Counted from the first letter of the stretch, positions 26,110 through 35,947 are shown. The stretch is DNA of 64,000 nt from Pseudomonas botevensis (GCF_019145475.1 NZ_JAHTKI010000001.1:496001-560000), one strand, 5' to 3'. Numbers and translations are program-made. Notes: generated from the sequence alone by a model not told the origin.

Positions 26110-27131
26110 GTGCGACACGCAGTCCGAAGGTTTCCGAGCGGGTGGCCCCGAAGGCCGCCGATCCGCAACCGCCGAAGAAGAAAAAACACGACGATGACGA
26201 TGGCCCGGATTTCGCCACGTTGTTCCGTGCCTGGATCGAAAGCCATCGCGCGAGCCTGCTCGACAGTCTGCGTCGCCTCGGCAAGCAGCCGATCGGCAGC
26301 TTTTTCACCTGCATGGTGATGGCGGTGGCGCTGAGCCTGCCAATGGGCTTGTCGTTGTTGCTGAACAACGTCGAGCGTCTGGGCGGTTCGTGGCAGCGCG
26401 CGGCGCAGATTTCCCTGTATCTGGACCTCGATGCCAGCCCGCAGCAGGGCGAGGCGTTGCGCGAGCAGATCAAGGGCATGCCGGGTGTGGCGGATGCCGA
26501 ATATGTCGGTCGCGACCAGGCGCTGGAAGAGTTCCAGCAACAGTCCGGTCTCGGCGAGGCCCTGCGTGAGCTGCCGGAAAACCCCCTGCCCGGCGTAGTG
26601 CTGGTGACGCCGAAGGAAGTCGACAAGTCGACTCTGGAAGCATTAAGACAAAAACTATCCGAGCTGCCCAAGGTACAACAGGCACAACTTGATCTAGTCT
26701 GGGTCGAGCGTCTGGCCGCCATCCTCAAGCTCGGTGACCGTTTTGTCTTCGGTCTGACGGTGCTGCTGGTTTCCGCATTACTTTTGGTGATAGGCAATAC
26801 CATTCGTCTTCATATTGAAAACCGCCGCACAGAGATCGAAGTGATTAAACTGGTCGGCGGCACTGACAGCTATGTGCGGCGTCCCTTCCTTTATATGGGC
26901 GCGTTGTATGGCTTCGGTGCGGGGATCCTGTCCTGGGGTGTTCTGGCGTTCGGTCTGAACTGGCTGAACGATGCGGTGGTGGGGCTGGCCGGCTTGTACG
27001 GCAGTGATTTCGCGCTGGCGGGAGTGCCAGTTGCCGACGGTCTGTCGCTCTTGCTTGGCGCGGTGCTGTTGGGTTATATCGGTGCATGGATTGCAGTCGC
27101 ACGCCATCTCAGGGAGCTGGCGCCGAAGTAG
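26106..27131 (+). CDS. ftsX: Cell division protein FtsX
   Basis: A 341-residue permease-like membrane partner of FtsE. The N-terminal cytosolic part is charged (PPKKKKHDDDDGPD), TM1 lies at ~70-90 (FFTCMVMAVALSLPMGLSLLL), then a periplasmic domain (~95-210) and three C-terminal segments beginning FVFGLTVLLVSALLLVIGNTI. The conserved ENRRTEIEVIKLVGGTDSYVRRPF loop is clear. The extended acidic N-terminus is usual for Pseudomonas FtsX. Confidence 0.96.
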   Translation: MSATRSPKVSERVAPKAADPQPPKKKKHDDDDGPDFATLFRAWIESHRASLLDSLRRLGKQPIGSFFTCMVMAVALSLPMGLSLLLNNVERLGGSWQRAAQISLYLDLDASPQQGEALREQIKGMPGVADAEYVGRDQALEEFQQQSGLGEALRELPENPLPGVVLVTPKEVDKSTLEALRQKLSELPKVQQAQLDLVWVERLAAILKLGDRFVFGLTVLLVSALLLVIGNTIRLHIENRRTEIEVIKLVGGTDSYVRRPFLYMGALYGFGAGILSWGVLAFGLNWLNDAVVGLAGLYGSDFALAGVPVADGLSLLLGAVLLGYIGAWIAVARHLRELAPK

Positions 27132-27168
27132 AATCTTTTTTGCGCGTGATTGACCTTGCGGTGTTTAA

Positions 27169-27197
27169 GGAAACTTTCATTTGAGTTTCCGGTCAAT
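27169..27197 (+). promoter_or_regulatory. Possible sigma-E/AlgU-type promoter with inverted repeat, upstream of rpoH
   Basis: GGAAACTTT, then about 17 bp, then TCAAT resembles the GGAACTT-N16/17-TCtgA pattern of extracytoplasmic sigma factors; an AlgU-dependent rpoH promoter is known in P. aeruginosa. The same bases form the inverted repeat GGAAACT (27169-27175) and AGTTTCC (27184-27190), so the site could also be an operator or hairpin. Confidence 0.35.
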
Positions 27198-27246
27198 TTT
27201 TCGCAATGCTGAAAAGCATGAGTCTGTAAGTCGGAGGTTTTTCCGT

Positions 27247-28101
27247 ATGTCCAATTCTTTGCAACCTGCGTATGCATTGGTTCCAGGCGCAAACCTGGAA
27301 GCCTATGTGCACACCGTCAACAGCATTCCATTGCTGACGCCGGAGCAGGAGCGTGAACTGGCCGAGAGTCTCTACTATGAGCAGGATTTGGGGGCGGCTC
27401 GGCAGATGGTGCTCGCCCACCTGCGTTTTGTCGTACACATCGCCCGTAGCTATTCCGGCTACGGTCTGGCTCAGGCTGACCTGATCCAGGAAGGCAACGT
27501 CGGCCTGATGAAGGCCGTGAAGCGTTTCAACCCGGAAATGGGCGTGCGTCTGGTGTCCTTCGCGGTGCACTGGATCAAGGCCGAGATTCACGAGTTCATC
27601 CTGCGTAACTGGCGGATCGTGAAAGTCGCGACCACCAAGGCCCAGCGCAAGCTGTTCTTCAACCTGCGCAGCCAGAAGAAACGTCTGGCCTGGCTGAACA
27701 ACGAGGAAGTCCACCGCGTGGCAGAAAGCCTCGGTGTGGAGCCACGGGAAGTGCGCGAGATGGAAAGTCGCCTGACCGGCCATGACATGGCCTTCGACCC
27801 GGCCGCAGAAGCGGACGACGACAGCGCCTTCCAGTCGCCGGCCAACTATCTGGAAGACCACCGGTACGACCCGGCCCGTCAACTGGAAGATGCCGACTGG
27901 AGCGACAACTCCAACCACAACCTGCACGAAGCGCTGGAAGTGCTGGACGACCGCAGCCGTGACATCCTCTACCAGCGCTGGCTGGCAGAAGAGAAGGCCA
28001 CGCTGCACGACCTGGCGCAGAAGTACAATGTGTCGGCCGAGCGGATCCGTCAGCTTGAGAAGAGCGCGATGAACAAGCTCAAGTTGTCGATTGCCGCCTG
28101 A
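27247..28101 (+). CDS. rpoH: RNA polymerase heat-shock sigma factor (sigma-32)
   Basis: A 284-residue sigma factor for heat-shock genes. Region 2 is [17 protein letters not shown] through [20 protein letters not shown]; the RpoH box appears as [15 protein letters not shown], and region 4.2 is [26 protein letters not shown]. The ATG at 27247 is used because GGAGG lies just upstream and it gives the standard 284 residues; an upstream in-frame start at 27181 would sit within the promoter region. The 115-bp leader may carry regulation. Confidence 0.97.
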   Translation: MSNSLQPAYALVPGANLEAYVHTVNSIPLLTPEQERELAESLYYEQDLGAARQMVLAHLRFVVHIARSYSGYGLAQADLIQEGNVGLMKAVKRFNPEMGVRLVSFAVHWIKAEIHEFILRNWRIVKVATTKAQRKLFFNLRSQKKRLAWLNNEEVHRVAESLGVEPREVREMESRLTGHDMAFDPAAEADDDSAFQSPANYLEDHRYDPARQLEDADWSDNSNHNLHEALEVLDDRSRDILYQRWLAEEKATLHDLAQKYNVSAERIRQLEKSAMNKLKLSIAA

Positions 28102-28120
28102 CCGGTAACCGCAACAAATA

Positions 28121-28155
28121 AAAACGCCCCGATCAGCGATGATCGGGGCGTTTTT
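28121..28155. terminator. Bidirectional terminator after rpoH
   Basis: AAAACGCCCCGATC, a 6-nt loop and GATCGGGGCGTTTT form a 14-bp perfect stem with T-runs on both strands. It lies between convergent rpoH and mtgA and can serve both. Confidence 0.95.
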
Positions 28156-28188
28156 GTTTGGCGCTTGCCTTGTGGGAGCAGGGCGAAG

Positions 28189-28911
28189 TTACTGAGCCCA
28201 CGGTGCGCGGCGCGAATCATTGAGCGTCAGCAAATAGCTATCTCCACCCAGCTGGCTCATCTGCTGGCGAATCCATCCGGCCCGGCGTGAAACATAAGCC
28301 GTCGGATGGCTCGCGCTCCAGACCCGGGGGTTGGGCAGTACCGCCGCCAGATAACTGGCCTGCTGTCGGGACAATGAGCGGGCGCTCACGCCAAAGTGGT
28401 GCCGCGCCGCCGCTTCGGCGCCAAACACGCCGTCGTCCCACTCGACGCTGTTCAGGTACACCTCAAGAATCCGCTGCTTGGGCCAGAACACCTCAATCAG
28501 CCCGGTAAACCAGGCCTCCAGACCTTTGCGCAGATAGCTGCGTCCGGACCACAGAAACAGATTCTTCGAGACTTGCTGGCTCAGGGTGCTGGCACCGCGA
28601 ATCGAGCCGCCGAGTTCGTTGTGCGCCAGTGCGGCCTTGATCGCGCTCAGGTCAAAACCCCAGTGCTCGGGGAATTTCTGGTCTTCGCCGGCAATCACCG
28701 CGACTTTCAGGTCATCGGAGATTTCATCCCAGGGTTTCCAGGTCCGTTGCAGGTCGATGGGCTCGCCGTCGACCCAGGATTCGATCTTGCGCTCGACCAT
28801 CAGCGCCGTCCCCGGCGGCGGCACGAAACGGAACAGCAACACCAGCAAGACGCTGCCGCCCGCAAACCAGAGCAGGGCCTTCGTGAGACGACGGAAAAAT
28901 AAACGCAGCAT
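28189..28911 (-). CDS. mtgA: Monofunctional peptidoglycan glycosyltransferase
   Basis: A 240-residue inner-membrane GT51 enzyme that polymerises lipid II into glycan strands. An N-terminal anchor (LLWFAGGSVLLVLLFRFV) is followed by VIAGEDQKFPEHWGFD (catalytic Glu in EDQKF), the GGSIRGASTLSQQVSKNLFL motif and RILEVYLNSVEWDDGVFGAEAAA (second Glu region). No transpeptidase domain follows, as expected. The ATG at 28911 was chosen over an extension to 29112 that crosses the divergent DUF423 gene. Confidence 0.95.
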   Translation of the reverse strand: MLRLFFRRLTKALLWFAGGSVLLVLLFRFVPPPGTALMVERKIESWVDGEPIDLQRTWKPWDEISDDLKVAVIAGEDQKFPEHWGFDLSAIKAALAHNELGGSIRGASTLSQQVSKNLFLWSGRSYLRKGLEAWFTGLIEVFWPKQRILEVYLNSVEWDDGVFGAEAAARHHFGVSARSLSRQQASYLAAVLPNPRVWSASHPTAYVSRRAGWIRQQMSQLGGDSYLLTLNDSRRAPWAQ

Positions 28912-28981
28912 AGAGATGGCTTGGCCGAACCGTTTGAGCGGGCCATTATACAGACCCTGCCGATCGCGTCTGGAGTTGCAC

Positions 28982-29362
28982 ATGCTGCGTGGTTTTCTGA
29001 TGCTGGCCGCTTTTTTCGGTTTCACCGGTGTCGGCCTCGGTGCCTTTGCCGCCCACGGCCTGAAAAACCGCCTCACGCCGGAGTACCTGGCGATTTTCCA
29101 CACCGGCGTCACCTATCAATTGGTACACGCCCTGGCGCTGTTCGGCGTGGCGTTGCTGGCGACACAGCTTCAAGGGCGCCTGGTGGCCTGGGCCGGTATC
29201 TCGTTCACCGTCGGCATCCTGCTGTTCTCCGGGAGCCTCTATCTGCTCACCACCGTCGGCATCGGCAAGCTTGGCATCATTACCCCGTTCGGTGGCCTGG
29301 CGTTTCTGATCGGCTGGCTCTGCCTGGGGCTCGCCGCCTGGCGCTTGCCGCTGACCGCCTGA
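28982..29362 (+). CDS. DUF423 family membrane protein
   Basis: A 126-residue protein with four hydrophobic segments and the DUF423 (YgdD-like) hallmarks GFTGVGLGAFAAHGLK and FHTGVTYQLVHALALF, plus FSGSLYLLTTVG. Function is unknown in the whole family. The ATG at 28982 follows CTGGAG at suitable distance. It is divergent from mtgA, about 70 bp apart, and co-directional with thiS. Confidence 0.9.
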   Translation: MLRGFLMLAAFFGFTGVGLGAFAAHGLKNRLTPEYLAIFHTGVTYQLVHALALFGVALLATQLQGRLVAWAGISFTVGILLFSGSLYLLTTVGIGKLGIITPFGGLAFLIGWLCLGLAAWRLPLTA

Positions 29363-29433
29363 CGCTTATTGCTGACCTTTAGGTCACGATCGGGCTAGAA
29401 TGCCAGCCCCTAAAAATGATGGCGGCGTTGCGC

Positions 29434-29634
29434 ATGCGCATTCAGTTGAACGGTGAATCCCTTGAACTGCCCGACGGCGAAACCGTTGCGGCCCTGCTGA
29501 CCCGTCTGGAACTGACCGGACGCCGGGTGGCGGTGGAACTCAATCTGGATATCGTCCCGCGCAGCCAGCATGCCGACACCACGCTCAACGACGGCGACAA
29601 CGTCGAAGTCGTTCACGCCATCGGCGGCGGCTAG
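29434..29634 (+). CDS. thiS: Sulfur carrier protein ThiS
   Basis: A 66-residue ubiquitin-like protein whose C-terminal Gly-Gly is adenylated and thiocarboxylated to donate sulfur for the thiazole half of thiamine. It reads [17 protein letters not shown] and ends HAIGGG. The ATG at 29434 gives the family length; an in-frame ATG at 29416 is possible and neither has a strong ribosome site. Followed 60 bp later by thiG. No TPP riboswitch was recognised upstream. Confidence 0.93.
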   Translation: MRIQLNGESLELPDGETVAALLTRLELTGRRVAVELNLDIVPRSQHADTTLNDGDNVEVVHAIGGG

Positions 29635-29694
29635 TCGGCCCGCCCGCACGGGTACAGCATTGTGCAAGACCCTCACCCCTCAAGAGGATTCCCC

Positions 29695-30489
29695 ATGAGC
29701 ATCGTTCGTAGCGACAAGCCTTTCGTCCTGGCCGGTCGTACTTACCAGTCGCGTTTGCTGGTCGGTACCGGCAAGTACCGTGACATGGAAGAAACCCGTC
29801 AGGCCATCGAGGCCTCGGGCGCCGAGATCGTCACCTTCGCCGTGCGCCGTACCAACCTCGGCCAGATCGAAGGCGAGCCGAACCTGCTCGACGTACTGTC
29901 GCCGGATCGCTACACCTTCCTGCCGAACACCGCCGGCTGCTACGACGCGGTCGAGGCCGTGCGTACCTGTCGCCTGGCCCGTGAGCTGCTCGACGGCCAC
30001 AACCTGGTGAAGCTGGAAGTGCTGGCGGACCAGAAAACCCTGTTCCCCAACGTGATCGAAACCCTCAAGGCCGCCGAAGTGCTGGTCAAGGAAGGTTTCG
30101 ACGTGATGGTCTACACCAGCGACGACCCGATCATTGCCCGGCAACTGGCGGAAATCGGCTGCATCGCGGTGATGCCGCTGGCCGGTCTGATCGGTTCGGG
30201 CCTGGGGATCTGCAACCCGTACAACCTGCAGATCATCCTGGAAGAGGCGAAAATCCCGGTGCTGGTGGATGCCGGTGTCGGCACCGCTTCCGACGCCACC
30301 ATCTCCATGGAACTGGGTTGCGATGCGGTGCTGATGAACTCGGCCATCGCCCACGCCCAGCAGCCGGTCATGATGGCCGAAGCCATGAAACATGCGATCG
30401 TCGCAGGCCGTCTGGCCTACCTCGCCGGGCGCATGCCGAAAAAACTCTATGCCAGCGCCTCTTCGCCGCTGGATGGTCTGATCAAGTAA
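29695..30489 (+). CDS. thiG: Thiazole synthase ThiG
   Basis: A 264-residue TIM-barrel enzyme that joins 1-deoxyxylulose 5-phosphate, dehydroglycine and ThiS sulfur to form the thiazole phosphate of thiamine. Typical stretches are [23 protein letters not shown] [19 protein letters not shown]-like [10 protein letters not shown] with the Schiff-base Lys, and [17 protein letters not shown] at 29695 follows AAGAGGA; an upstream in-frame start at 29662 adds a non-conserved extension. Confidence 0.97.
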   Translation: MSIVRSDKPFVLAGRTYQSRLLVGTGKYRDMEETRQAIEASGAEIVTFAVRRTNLGQIEGEPNLLDVLSPDRYTFLPNTAGCYDAVEAVRTCRLARELLDGHNLVKLEVLADQKTLFPNVIETLKAAEVLVKEGFDVMVYTSDDPIIARQLAEIGCIAVMPLAGLIGSGLGICNPYNLQIILEEAKIPVLVDAGVGTASDATISMELGCDAVLMNSAIAHAQQPVMMAEAMKHAIVAGRLAYLAGRMPKKLYASASSPLDGLIK

Positions 30490-30498
30490 GAGCCATTG

Positions 30499-31224
30499 AT
30501 GACTGAATCGAACGACACGCCTGTCCTGCCGGACGAAGGCGAAGAGCGCCAACACCGCCGCATCAAGAGTTTCGTGATGCGTGCCGGGCGCATGACCGAA
30601 GGCCAGCAACGCGGCCTCGACCAGGGCGCGCCGCTGTACGTGCTGCCGCTGGCCGATGCGCCGGTGGATTACGATCAGGTGTTCGGCCGTTCGGCGCCGC
30701 GTTCGCTGGAAATCGGCTTCGGCATGGGTCACTCGCTGCTGGAAATGGCGGCAGCGGCGCCGGATCAGGACTTCATCGGTGTCGAAGTTCACCGTCCGGG
30801 TGTCGGCGCGCTGCTCAACGGCGTGCTGACGCAGGGTCTGACCAACCTGCGGGTCTACGATTGCGACGCGATCGAAGTGCTCAACCGCTGCATCGCCGAC
30901 AACAGCCTCGATCGCCTGATGCTGTTCTTCCCGGACCCGTGGCACAAGAGCCGTCACCACAAGCGTCGTATCGTTCAGGCGTCGTTCGCCGAGCTGGTGC
31001 GCAGCAAGCTGAAGGTCGGCGGCATCCTGCACATGGCGACCGACTGGGAACCCTATGCCGAGTACATGCTGGAAGTGATGAACGTCGCGCCCGGCTATCG
31101 CAACCTCGCCGAAGACGGCAAGTGCGTACCGCGTCCGGCCGAACGCCCGATCACCAAGTTCGAGCGCCGTGGCGAACGTCTTGGGCATGGCGTGTGGGAT
31201 CTGAAGTTCGAAAAGCAGTCCTAA
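30499..31224 (+). CDS. trmB: tRNA (guanine(46)-N7)-methyltransferase
   Basis: A 241-residue SAM-dependent enzyme that makes m7G46 in tRNA. It has [15 protein letters not shown] (SAM site), [16 protein letters not shown], the diagnostic [15 protein letters not shown] and a C-terminal [17 protein letters not shown]. It starts 9 bp after thiG stops, an arrangement common in Pseudomonas. Confidence 0.97.
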   Translation: MTESNDTPVLPDEGEERQHRRIKSFVMRAGRMTEGQQRGLDQGAPLYVLPLADAPVDYDQVFGRSAPRSLEIGFGMGHSLLEMAAAAPDQDFIGVEVHRPGVGALLNGVLTQGLTNLRVYDCDAIEVLNRCIADNSLDRLMLFFPDPWHKSRHHKRRIVQASFAELVRSKLKVGGILHMATDWEPYAEYMLEVMNVAPGYRNLAEDGKCVPRPAERPITKFERRGERLGHGVWDLKFEKQS

Positions 31225-31241
31225 GCATCGCCCAAAACACT

Positions 31242-31329
31242 GTGGGAGCGGGCTTGCTCGCGAAAGCCGTGTGTCAGACAACATCCGTGTTGAATGATCC
31301 ACTGCCTTCGCGGGCAAGCCCGCTCCCAC
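31242..31329. repeat. REPIN: two inverted REP copies
   Basis: GTGGGAGCGGGCTTG starts at 31242 and its inverted partner CAAGCCCGCTCCCAC ends at 31329; about 36 bp of spacer lies between the 26-bp copies. The pair can fold into a long hairpin. It sits between the convergent trmB and DUF3392 genes. Confidence 0.9.
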
Positions 31330-31354
31330 TGTTGTTTTTGCGGTATCGCTGAAG

Positions 31355-31678
31355 TCAGCGGCGGTCGGCGACCACGCCAATCAGTACCAGCACCACCAGC
31401 AACACCGGCGCCAGGCTGTAGTTGTTGAACTGGCTCAAACCCTTGACCACCCAGGGCGTGGCGTAGATCAGCGCGGCGCCGCTGCCGATCATGCACAGCA
31501 GGGCCATCAGCGGCACGCGCAAAGCGCCGGCGATGCTGCCCAGGCGTTGCTCGACCCAGCCTTTGAAATCGGCGCCGAACAGCACCAGCAGGCAACCCAC
31601 CAGTGCCAAGGCGATTTCCGAGAGGTTGCTGCGGCTCCAGCGCGACACGGTGGCGAGCAGGTCGAGTATCAAATCCAT
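31355..31678 (-). CDS. DUF3392 family membrane protein
   Basis: A 107-residue protein with three hydrophobic segments (~22-38, ~53-75, ~85-104) and a short amphipathic N-terminus. It matches the small inner-membrane family DUF3392 found in gamma-proteobacteria; function unknown. It lies 19 bp after hemW on the same strand and is probably the last gene of the metX-metW-DUF4426-rdgB-hemW run. Confidence 0.8.
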   Translation of the reverse strand: MDLILDLLATVSRWSRSNLSEIALALVGCLLVLFGADFKGWVEQRLGSIAGALRVPLMALLCMIGSGAALIYATPWVVKGLSQFNNYSLAPVLLVVLVLIGVVADRR

Positions 31679-31697
31679 TGGGGTTTCCTTGGGGCTG

Positions 31698-32903
31698 TCA
31701 GCTCAGAAAATTCTGCAGCAAGTCGTTGAGGAACAGTTGTCCGCGCTCGGTGGCCGCCAGACGTGACGGTTCGACCTGCAACAGACCGCTTTGTTCGGCT
31801 TCGCGGCGCTGTTCTTCGAGGCTCTCCAGGGGCATCCCGGTGCGCTCCGGATACAGCCGCGATTCGACCCCGGCGGTCAGGCGCAGGGCGTTCATCAGGA
31901 ACTCGAACGGCATCTCGTCGTTGGTCAGGGCTTTCTCGCCGGCCTGGAAATTCTTCGCCGGGTTGAGGTAGTCCTTCGGCAGGCGCGTCTTCCAGGTGCG
32001 CACGATACGCCCGTCCGGATGACTGAGCTTGCCGTGGGCACCGGCGCCGATGCCGATGAAGTCGCCGAAACTCCAGTAATTCAGGTTGTGCCGTGCCGGC
32101 CGGCCGGGTTGAGCGTAGGCCGACACTTCGTACTGCGCGTAACCGTGCTCGGCCAGCAGCGCTTGCCCGGCCTCCTGAATGTCCCACAGGGTGTCGTCTT
32201 CCGGCAGCACGGGCGGCTGGTTCCAGAACACCGTGTTCGGTTCCAGGGTCAGTTGATACCAGGAAATGTGCGTCGGCTTCAGCTCGATGGCCTGGCGCAG
32301 ATCGCTCAGGGCGTCGTCCAGCGACTGGTCGGGCAAACCGTGCATCAGGTCGAGGTTGAAGTTATCGAACCCGGCCTGGCGCGCCATGCCGGCGGCACGC
32401 ACGGCTTCGTCGCCGTTGTGGATGCGGCCGAGGGCCTTGAGTTTTTCCTGCTGGAAGCTCTGGATGCCGATCGACAGACGATTGATCCCCAGCTTGCGGT
32501 AGGCGACGAACTTCTCTTGCTCGAAGGTGCCGGGGTTGGCTTCCAGGGTGATTTCGATGTCGTGGGCAAACGGGATGCGCTGCTCGACGCCCTCAAGCAA
32601 GCGCCCCAGGGCTTCGGCGCTGAACAGGCTTGGCGTGCCGCCACCAAAGAAGATCGAACTCAACTCACGGCCATACACCGCGTGCAGGTCCTGATCGAGA
32701 TCGGCCAGCAACGCGTCGACGTATTCCTGTTCCGGCAGCTCGGGGCTGGCGGTGTGCGAGTTGAAATCACAATACGGGCATTTGCGCACACACCACGGGA
32801 TGTGGATGTACAGCGCCAGGGGCGGCAGCGTCGGCAACGGTGCCCGAGGCGAGGACGCGGCGCCGCCGACGATCAGCGACGACGCGGGGGAACTGTCGAT
32901 CAT
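31698..32903 (-). CDS. hemW: Radical SAM heme chaperone HemW
   Basis: A 401-residue protein related to coproporphyrinogen III oxidase HemN but acting as a heme-binding chaperone. After a Pro/Ser-rich start it has [20 protein letters not shown] with the CxxxCxxC 4Fe-4S motif, [18 protein letters not shown] and SIGIQSFQ. It lacks the extra cysteine of true HemN after CxxxCxxC, where F is present (CDF), as in HemW. Overlaps rdgB by 4 bp. Confidence 0.94.
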   Translation of the reverse strand: MIDSSPASSLIVGGAASSPRAPLPTLPPLALYIHIPWCVRKCPYCDFNSHTASPELPEQEYVDALLADLDQDLHAVYGRELSSIFFGGGTPSLFSAEALGRLLEGVEQRIPFAHDIEITLEANPGTFEQEKFVAYRKLGINRLSIGIQSFQQEKLKALGRIHNGDEAVRAAGMARQAGFDNFNLDLMHGLPDQSLDDALSDLRQAIELKPTHISWYQLTLEPNTVFWNQPPVLPEDDTLWDIQEAGQALLAEHGYAQYEVSAYAQPGRPARHNLNYWSFGDFIGIGAGAHGKLSHPDGRIVRTWKTRLPKDYLNPAKNFQAGEKALTNDEMPFEFLMNALRLTAGVESRLYPERTGMPLESLEEQRREAEQSGLLQVEPSRLAATERGQLFLNDLLQNFLS

Positions 32904-33496
32904 TTCAGGCCCAGACGCTGGCGCAGCAGATCCATTGCACGGGCGCGGTGGCTGATCTGGTTCTTGTCCGCCGGGCTCAGTTCGGCGCTGGAGACGTTAC
33001 GCTCCGGCACCCAGAACAGCGGGTCATAACCGAAACCGTGTTCGCCGCTGGCGGCGGTCAGAATGCGTCCGTGCCACAGGCCTTCGCAGAGGATCGGCAA
33101 CGGGTCGTCGGCGTGACGCACCAGGGCCAGCACGCAGACGAATTGCGCGCCGCGCTCGGCTTCGGGCACGTCCTTCAGAGCGTCGAGCAGTTTGGCGTTG
33201 TTCGCCGCATCGCCCTTGCCGTCGGCGTAACGCGCCGAGTAGATGCCCGGCGCGCCGCCGAGGAAATCCACCGCCAGGCCCGAGTCGTCGGCCAGCGCCG
33301 GCAGGCCGGAAATCCGCGCGGCATTACGCGCCTTGAGGATCGCGTTCTCGACGAACGACAGGCCGGTTTCTTCCGGCTCCACGCTGCTGAACTCGCCAAT
33401 CGAGCGCAGTTGCACCGATTCGCCGAGCATGGCCTGGAGTTCCTTGAGTTTGCCGGCGTTGTGGCTGGCCAGTACGAGTTGCTTGAGGTTCATCAT
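32900..33496 (-). CDS. rdgB: dITP/XTP pyrophosphatase
   Basis: A 198-residue nucleotide-pool cleaning enzyme that hydrolyses dITP, ITP and XTP. It begins with the substrate site [14 protein letters not shown], and has [17 protein letters not shown], the conserved [17 protein letters not shown] and [12 protein letters not shown], then SHRARAM at the C-terminus. Overlaps both neighbours by 4 bp. Confidence 0.96.
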   Translation of the reverse strand: MMNLKQLVLASHNAGKLKELQAMLGESVQLRSIGEFSSVEPEETGLSFVENAILKARNAARISGLPALADDSGLAVDFLGGAPGIYSARYADGKGDAANNAKLLDALKDVPEAERGAQFVCVLALVRHADDPLPILCEGLWHGRILTAASGEHGFGYDPLFWVPERNVSSAELSPADKNQISHRARAMDLLRQRLGLK

Positions 33497-33927
33497 TCGC
33501 CGGGGAAAATGTCTTGGTTGAAGTTGATGGTGTTGACCTTGTCGCCGGTCTGCACCTTGATCTCAAAGGTGCGGGTTTCCTGCTGTTCCACCGGGAACTG
33601 GGCGATGTAATACACCGCGCCCTGTTCGGTGACCTGGCGGAAATTCAGGGTCACGCTCTGGCTGGTCAGGTCTTTGACCGTGCCAGTGACAGTGGCAGTC
33701 AGCGGCTTGCCGTCCTTGAGCACCGAGACGTTGATCACGCCCTGGTTCTTGCTGCGGATCAGCTCCACAGCCTTGGCGATGTCCGGTTGCAGATACGTCG
33801 AGTTGAAGGTGTTGTAGTGAACCGTCACATCACCGAAGACTTCCTTGCGCTCGCCCTTGATGACGTCGGCGGCCATGGCGGTGACGCTCAGGCAGGCAGT
33901 TAACAGCAACAGCGCTAGACGACCCAT
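33493..33927 (-). CDS. DUF4426 exported protein
   Basis: A 144-residue protein with a signal peptide ([16 protein letters not shown], cleavage before ADVIKG) and a beta-rich mature part starting with [20 protein letters not shown], the DUF4426 hallmark. Function unknown; the family is often found between metW and rdgB in Pseudomonas, as here. The ATG at 33927 follows GAGGAG; a longer frame to 34014 is rejected because it runs into metW. Confidence 0.88.
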   Translation of the reverse strand: MGRLALLLLTACLSVTAMAADVIKGERKEVFGDVTVHYNTFNSTYLQPDIAKAVELIRSKNQGVINVSVLKDGKPLTATVTGTVKDLTSQSVTLNFRQVTEQGAVYYIAQFPVEQQETRTFEIKVQTGDKVNTINFNQDIFPGE

Positions 33928-33952
33928 GATCGTTCTCCTCGAATGTCGTGGT

Positions 33953-34573
33953 TCAAACCGCGATTTTGTGATCCGCAAGCCCGGGGCTGCTGACGCGGTA
34001 GATACCGATCTCACCTAATAGATTAGGCCATAGCTTACTGGCCCACCCATGCCGGTGCTGTTGATCCACGGCAAGCCGATCAATGACCTTCGCCGCACGT
34101 TCGCGACACAACTCTTCAAAGTCTTCGAAAGTGCAAAAGTGAATGTTCGGCGTGTTGTACCAGGTGTACGGCAGGAACTCGGACACCGGCATCCGGCCCT
34201 TGCTCGCCAGATACCAGCGGCAGCGCCAGTGGCCGAAGTTGGGGAAGGTGATGATGCACTGGCGACCGACCCGCAGCATTTCGTCGAGGATCTTGTCCGG
34301 ATAATGCACGGCCTGCAGAGCCTGGGTCATCACCACGACGTCGAAGCTGTTGCTGGCAAAGTTGCCCAGGCCCTTGTCCAGGTCCTGCTCGATGACGTTG
34401 ATGCCCTTGGCGACGCACTCGGCGATGTTGTCCGGGTCGTTTTCCAGGCCGTAGCCGGTGACCTGTTTATGGTCGCGCAGCCAGGTCAGCAACTCGCCAT
34501 CACCGCAGCCGAGGTCGAGCACGCGGCTGCCGGCGGGGATCCATTCCTGGATGATTTCCAGATCAGCTCTCAT
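33953..34573 (-). CDS. metW: Methionine biosynthesis protein MetW
   Basis: A 206-residue protein with a SAM-methyltransferase fold: RVLDLGCGDGELLTWL, VIEQDLDKGL and FDVVVMTQALQAVHYP, then HRHGWASKLWPNLLGEIGIYRV. MetW acts together with MetX in methionine synthesis in many proteobacteria, although its own chemistry is unsettled. It starts 7 bp after metX. Confidence 0.95.
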   Translation of the reverse strand: MRADLEIIQEWIPAGSRVLDLGCGDGELLTWLRDHKQVTGYGLENDPDNIAECVAKGINVIEQDLDKGLGNFASNSFDVVVMTQALQAVHYPDKILDEMLRVGRQCIITFPNFGHWRCRWYLASKGRMPVSEFLPYTWYNTPNIHFCTFEDFEELCRERAAKVIDRLAVDQQHRHGWASKLWPNLLGEIGIYRVSSPGLADHKIAV

Positions 34574-34580
34574 GGCTTTC

Positions 34581-35720
34581 TCACAACGTAATGCGGTTCA
34601 TGTAATTGCCGAACGCCTGCAAGTAGCGCGGGATCGGAATCAGGAAGGCGTCGTGGCCCTGGGGCGCATCGATTTCCAGGTAACTGACGTCCTTGCGCGC
34701 GGCCATCAGCGCGTCTACCAGTTCCCGCGAGCGGGCCGGGGAGAAACGCCAGTCGGTGGTGAACGACATCACGCAGAATCTGGCTTTGGCGCCTTCGAAG
34801 GTTTTCGCCAGGTTATCGTCGAAGTTCGCCGCCGGATCGAAGTAGTCCAGGGCCTTGGTCATCAACAGATAGGTGTTGGCGTCGAAGCGTCCGGAAAACT
34901 CTTCGCCCTGATAGCGCAGGTAGCTTTCGACCTGGAACTCGACGCTGTGGAAGTCGTAGTTGAGCTTCTCGCTCTTCAGGCCACGGCCGAATTTCTCGCC
35001 CATGGAGTCGTCGGACAGGTAGGTGATGTGGCCGACCATCCGCGCCAGCATCAGGCCGCGCTTGGGAATGACGCTGTGTTCCTGGAACGAGCCGCCATGG
35101 AACTCCGGGTCGGTGAGGATCGCCTGGCGCGCCACTTCGTTGAAGGCGATGTTCTGCGCCGACAACTTGGGGGCCGAGGCGATGGCGAGGCAGTGACGCA
35201 CGCGATCCGGGTAGGTGATGGTCCATTGCAGCGCCTGCATGCCGCCGAGGCTGCCGCCGATCACCGCCGCCCACTGGCCGATGCCGAGCAGATCGGCCAG
35301 GCGCGCCTGGCTGTGTACCCAGTCTTCCACGGTCAGCACCGGGAAGTCGGCGCCGAACGGCTTGCCGGTGTCCGGGTTGGTGCTGCTCGGGCCGGTGGAG
35401 CCGTTGCAGCCGCCGAGGTTGTTCAGGCTGACCACGAAGAACTTGTGGGTGTCGATCGGTTTACCGGGGCCGATGCAGCTGTCCCACCAACCGGGTTTGC
35501 GGTCGTCGGGGCTGTGATAGCCGGCGGCGTGGTGGTGACCGGACAGGGCGTGACAGATCAGCACGGCGTTGCTCGCTTGCGCGTTCAGCGTGCCGTAGGT
35601 TTCGTAGATCAGGTCATAAGCGGCCAGCGAACGGCCGCAGGCCAGGGCCAGCGGTTCGCTGAAGTGCGCCGTTTGCGGCGTCACCAGACCAACAGAATCG
35701 GGGGGAAAGGCAGCTGGCAT
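34581..35720 (-). CDS. metX: Homoserine O-acyltransferase (MetX; likely O-succinyltransferase)
   Basis: A 379-residue alpha/beta-hydrolase-fold enzyme for the first committed step of methionine synthesis. It has the nucleophile motif [12 protein letters not shown] (S~151), [12 protein letters not shown] and a C-terminal [16 protein letters not shown] with the catalytic His. Pseudomonas MetX proteins have been shown to use succinyl-CoA rather than acetyl-CoA; that assignment is from family knowledge. First gene of the metX-metW run. Confidence 0.95.
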   Translation of the reverse strand: MPAAFPPDSVGLVTPQTAHFSEPLALACGRSLAAYDLIYETYGTLNAQASNAVLICHALSGHHHAAGYHSPDDRKPGWWDSCIGPGKPIDTHKFFVVSLNNLGGCNGSTGPSSTNPDTGKPFGADFPVLTVEDWVHSQARLADLLGIGQWAAVIGGSLGGMQALQWTITYPDRVRHCLAIASAPKLSAQNIAFNEVARQAILTDPEFHGGSFQEHSVIPKRGLMLARMVGHITYLSDDSMGEKFGRGLKSEKLNYDFHSVEFQVESYLRYQGEEFSGRFDANTYLLMTKALDYFDPAANFDDNLAKTFEGAKARFCVMSFTTDWRFSPARSRELVDALMAARKDVSYLEIDAPQGHDAFLIPIPRYLQAFGNYMNRITL

Positions 35721-35782
35721 CGACCCTGCTCTCGTTGAAATGAGGCGTAAGTCTAAAGACCGGGGGGGTTAGCGGCAAGCAG

Positions 35783-35931
35783 CCCTCACCCTAACCCTCT
35801 CCCGGAGGGAGAGGGGACTGACCGAGGCGTTCTTGCGAGCTGCGCCGACCTGGCATTTTTGAGGTGAACTCAAGTCCCGAAAACAACAAAGTGCGGCCCC
35901 CTCTCCCTCGGGAGAGGGTTGGGGTGAGGGG
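35783..35931. repeat. Inverted pair of CCCTCACCC/GGGTGAGGG repeats
   Basis: A left copy (CCCTCACCCTAACCCTCTCC from 35783) and an inverted right copy ending GGGTTGGGGTGAGGGG at 35931 flank about 70 bp. Each copy has its own internal hairpin (CTCTCCC-GG-AGGGAGAG type). The same element recurs at 57160-57335. It occupies most of the metX-yggU intergenic gap. Confidence 0.8.
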
Positions 35932-35947
35932 CAGGGGCGACTCGATT

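Noticed and set aside
29363..29433. TPP riboswitch before thiS
   Set aside because: Gap is only about 70 bp and no thi-box sequence was found.
29680..31380. 566-residue minus-strand frame across thiG and trmB
   Set aside because: Shadow spanning two well-supported genes on the plus strand.
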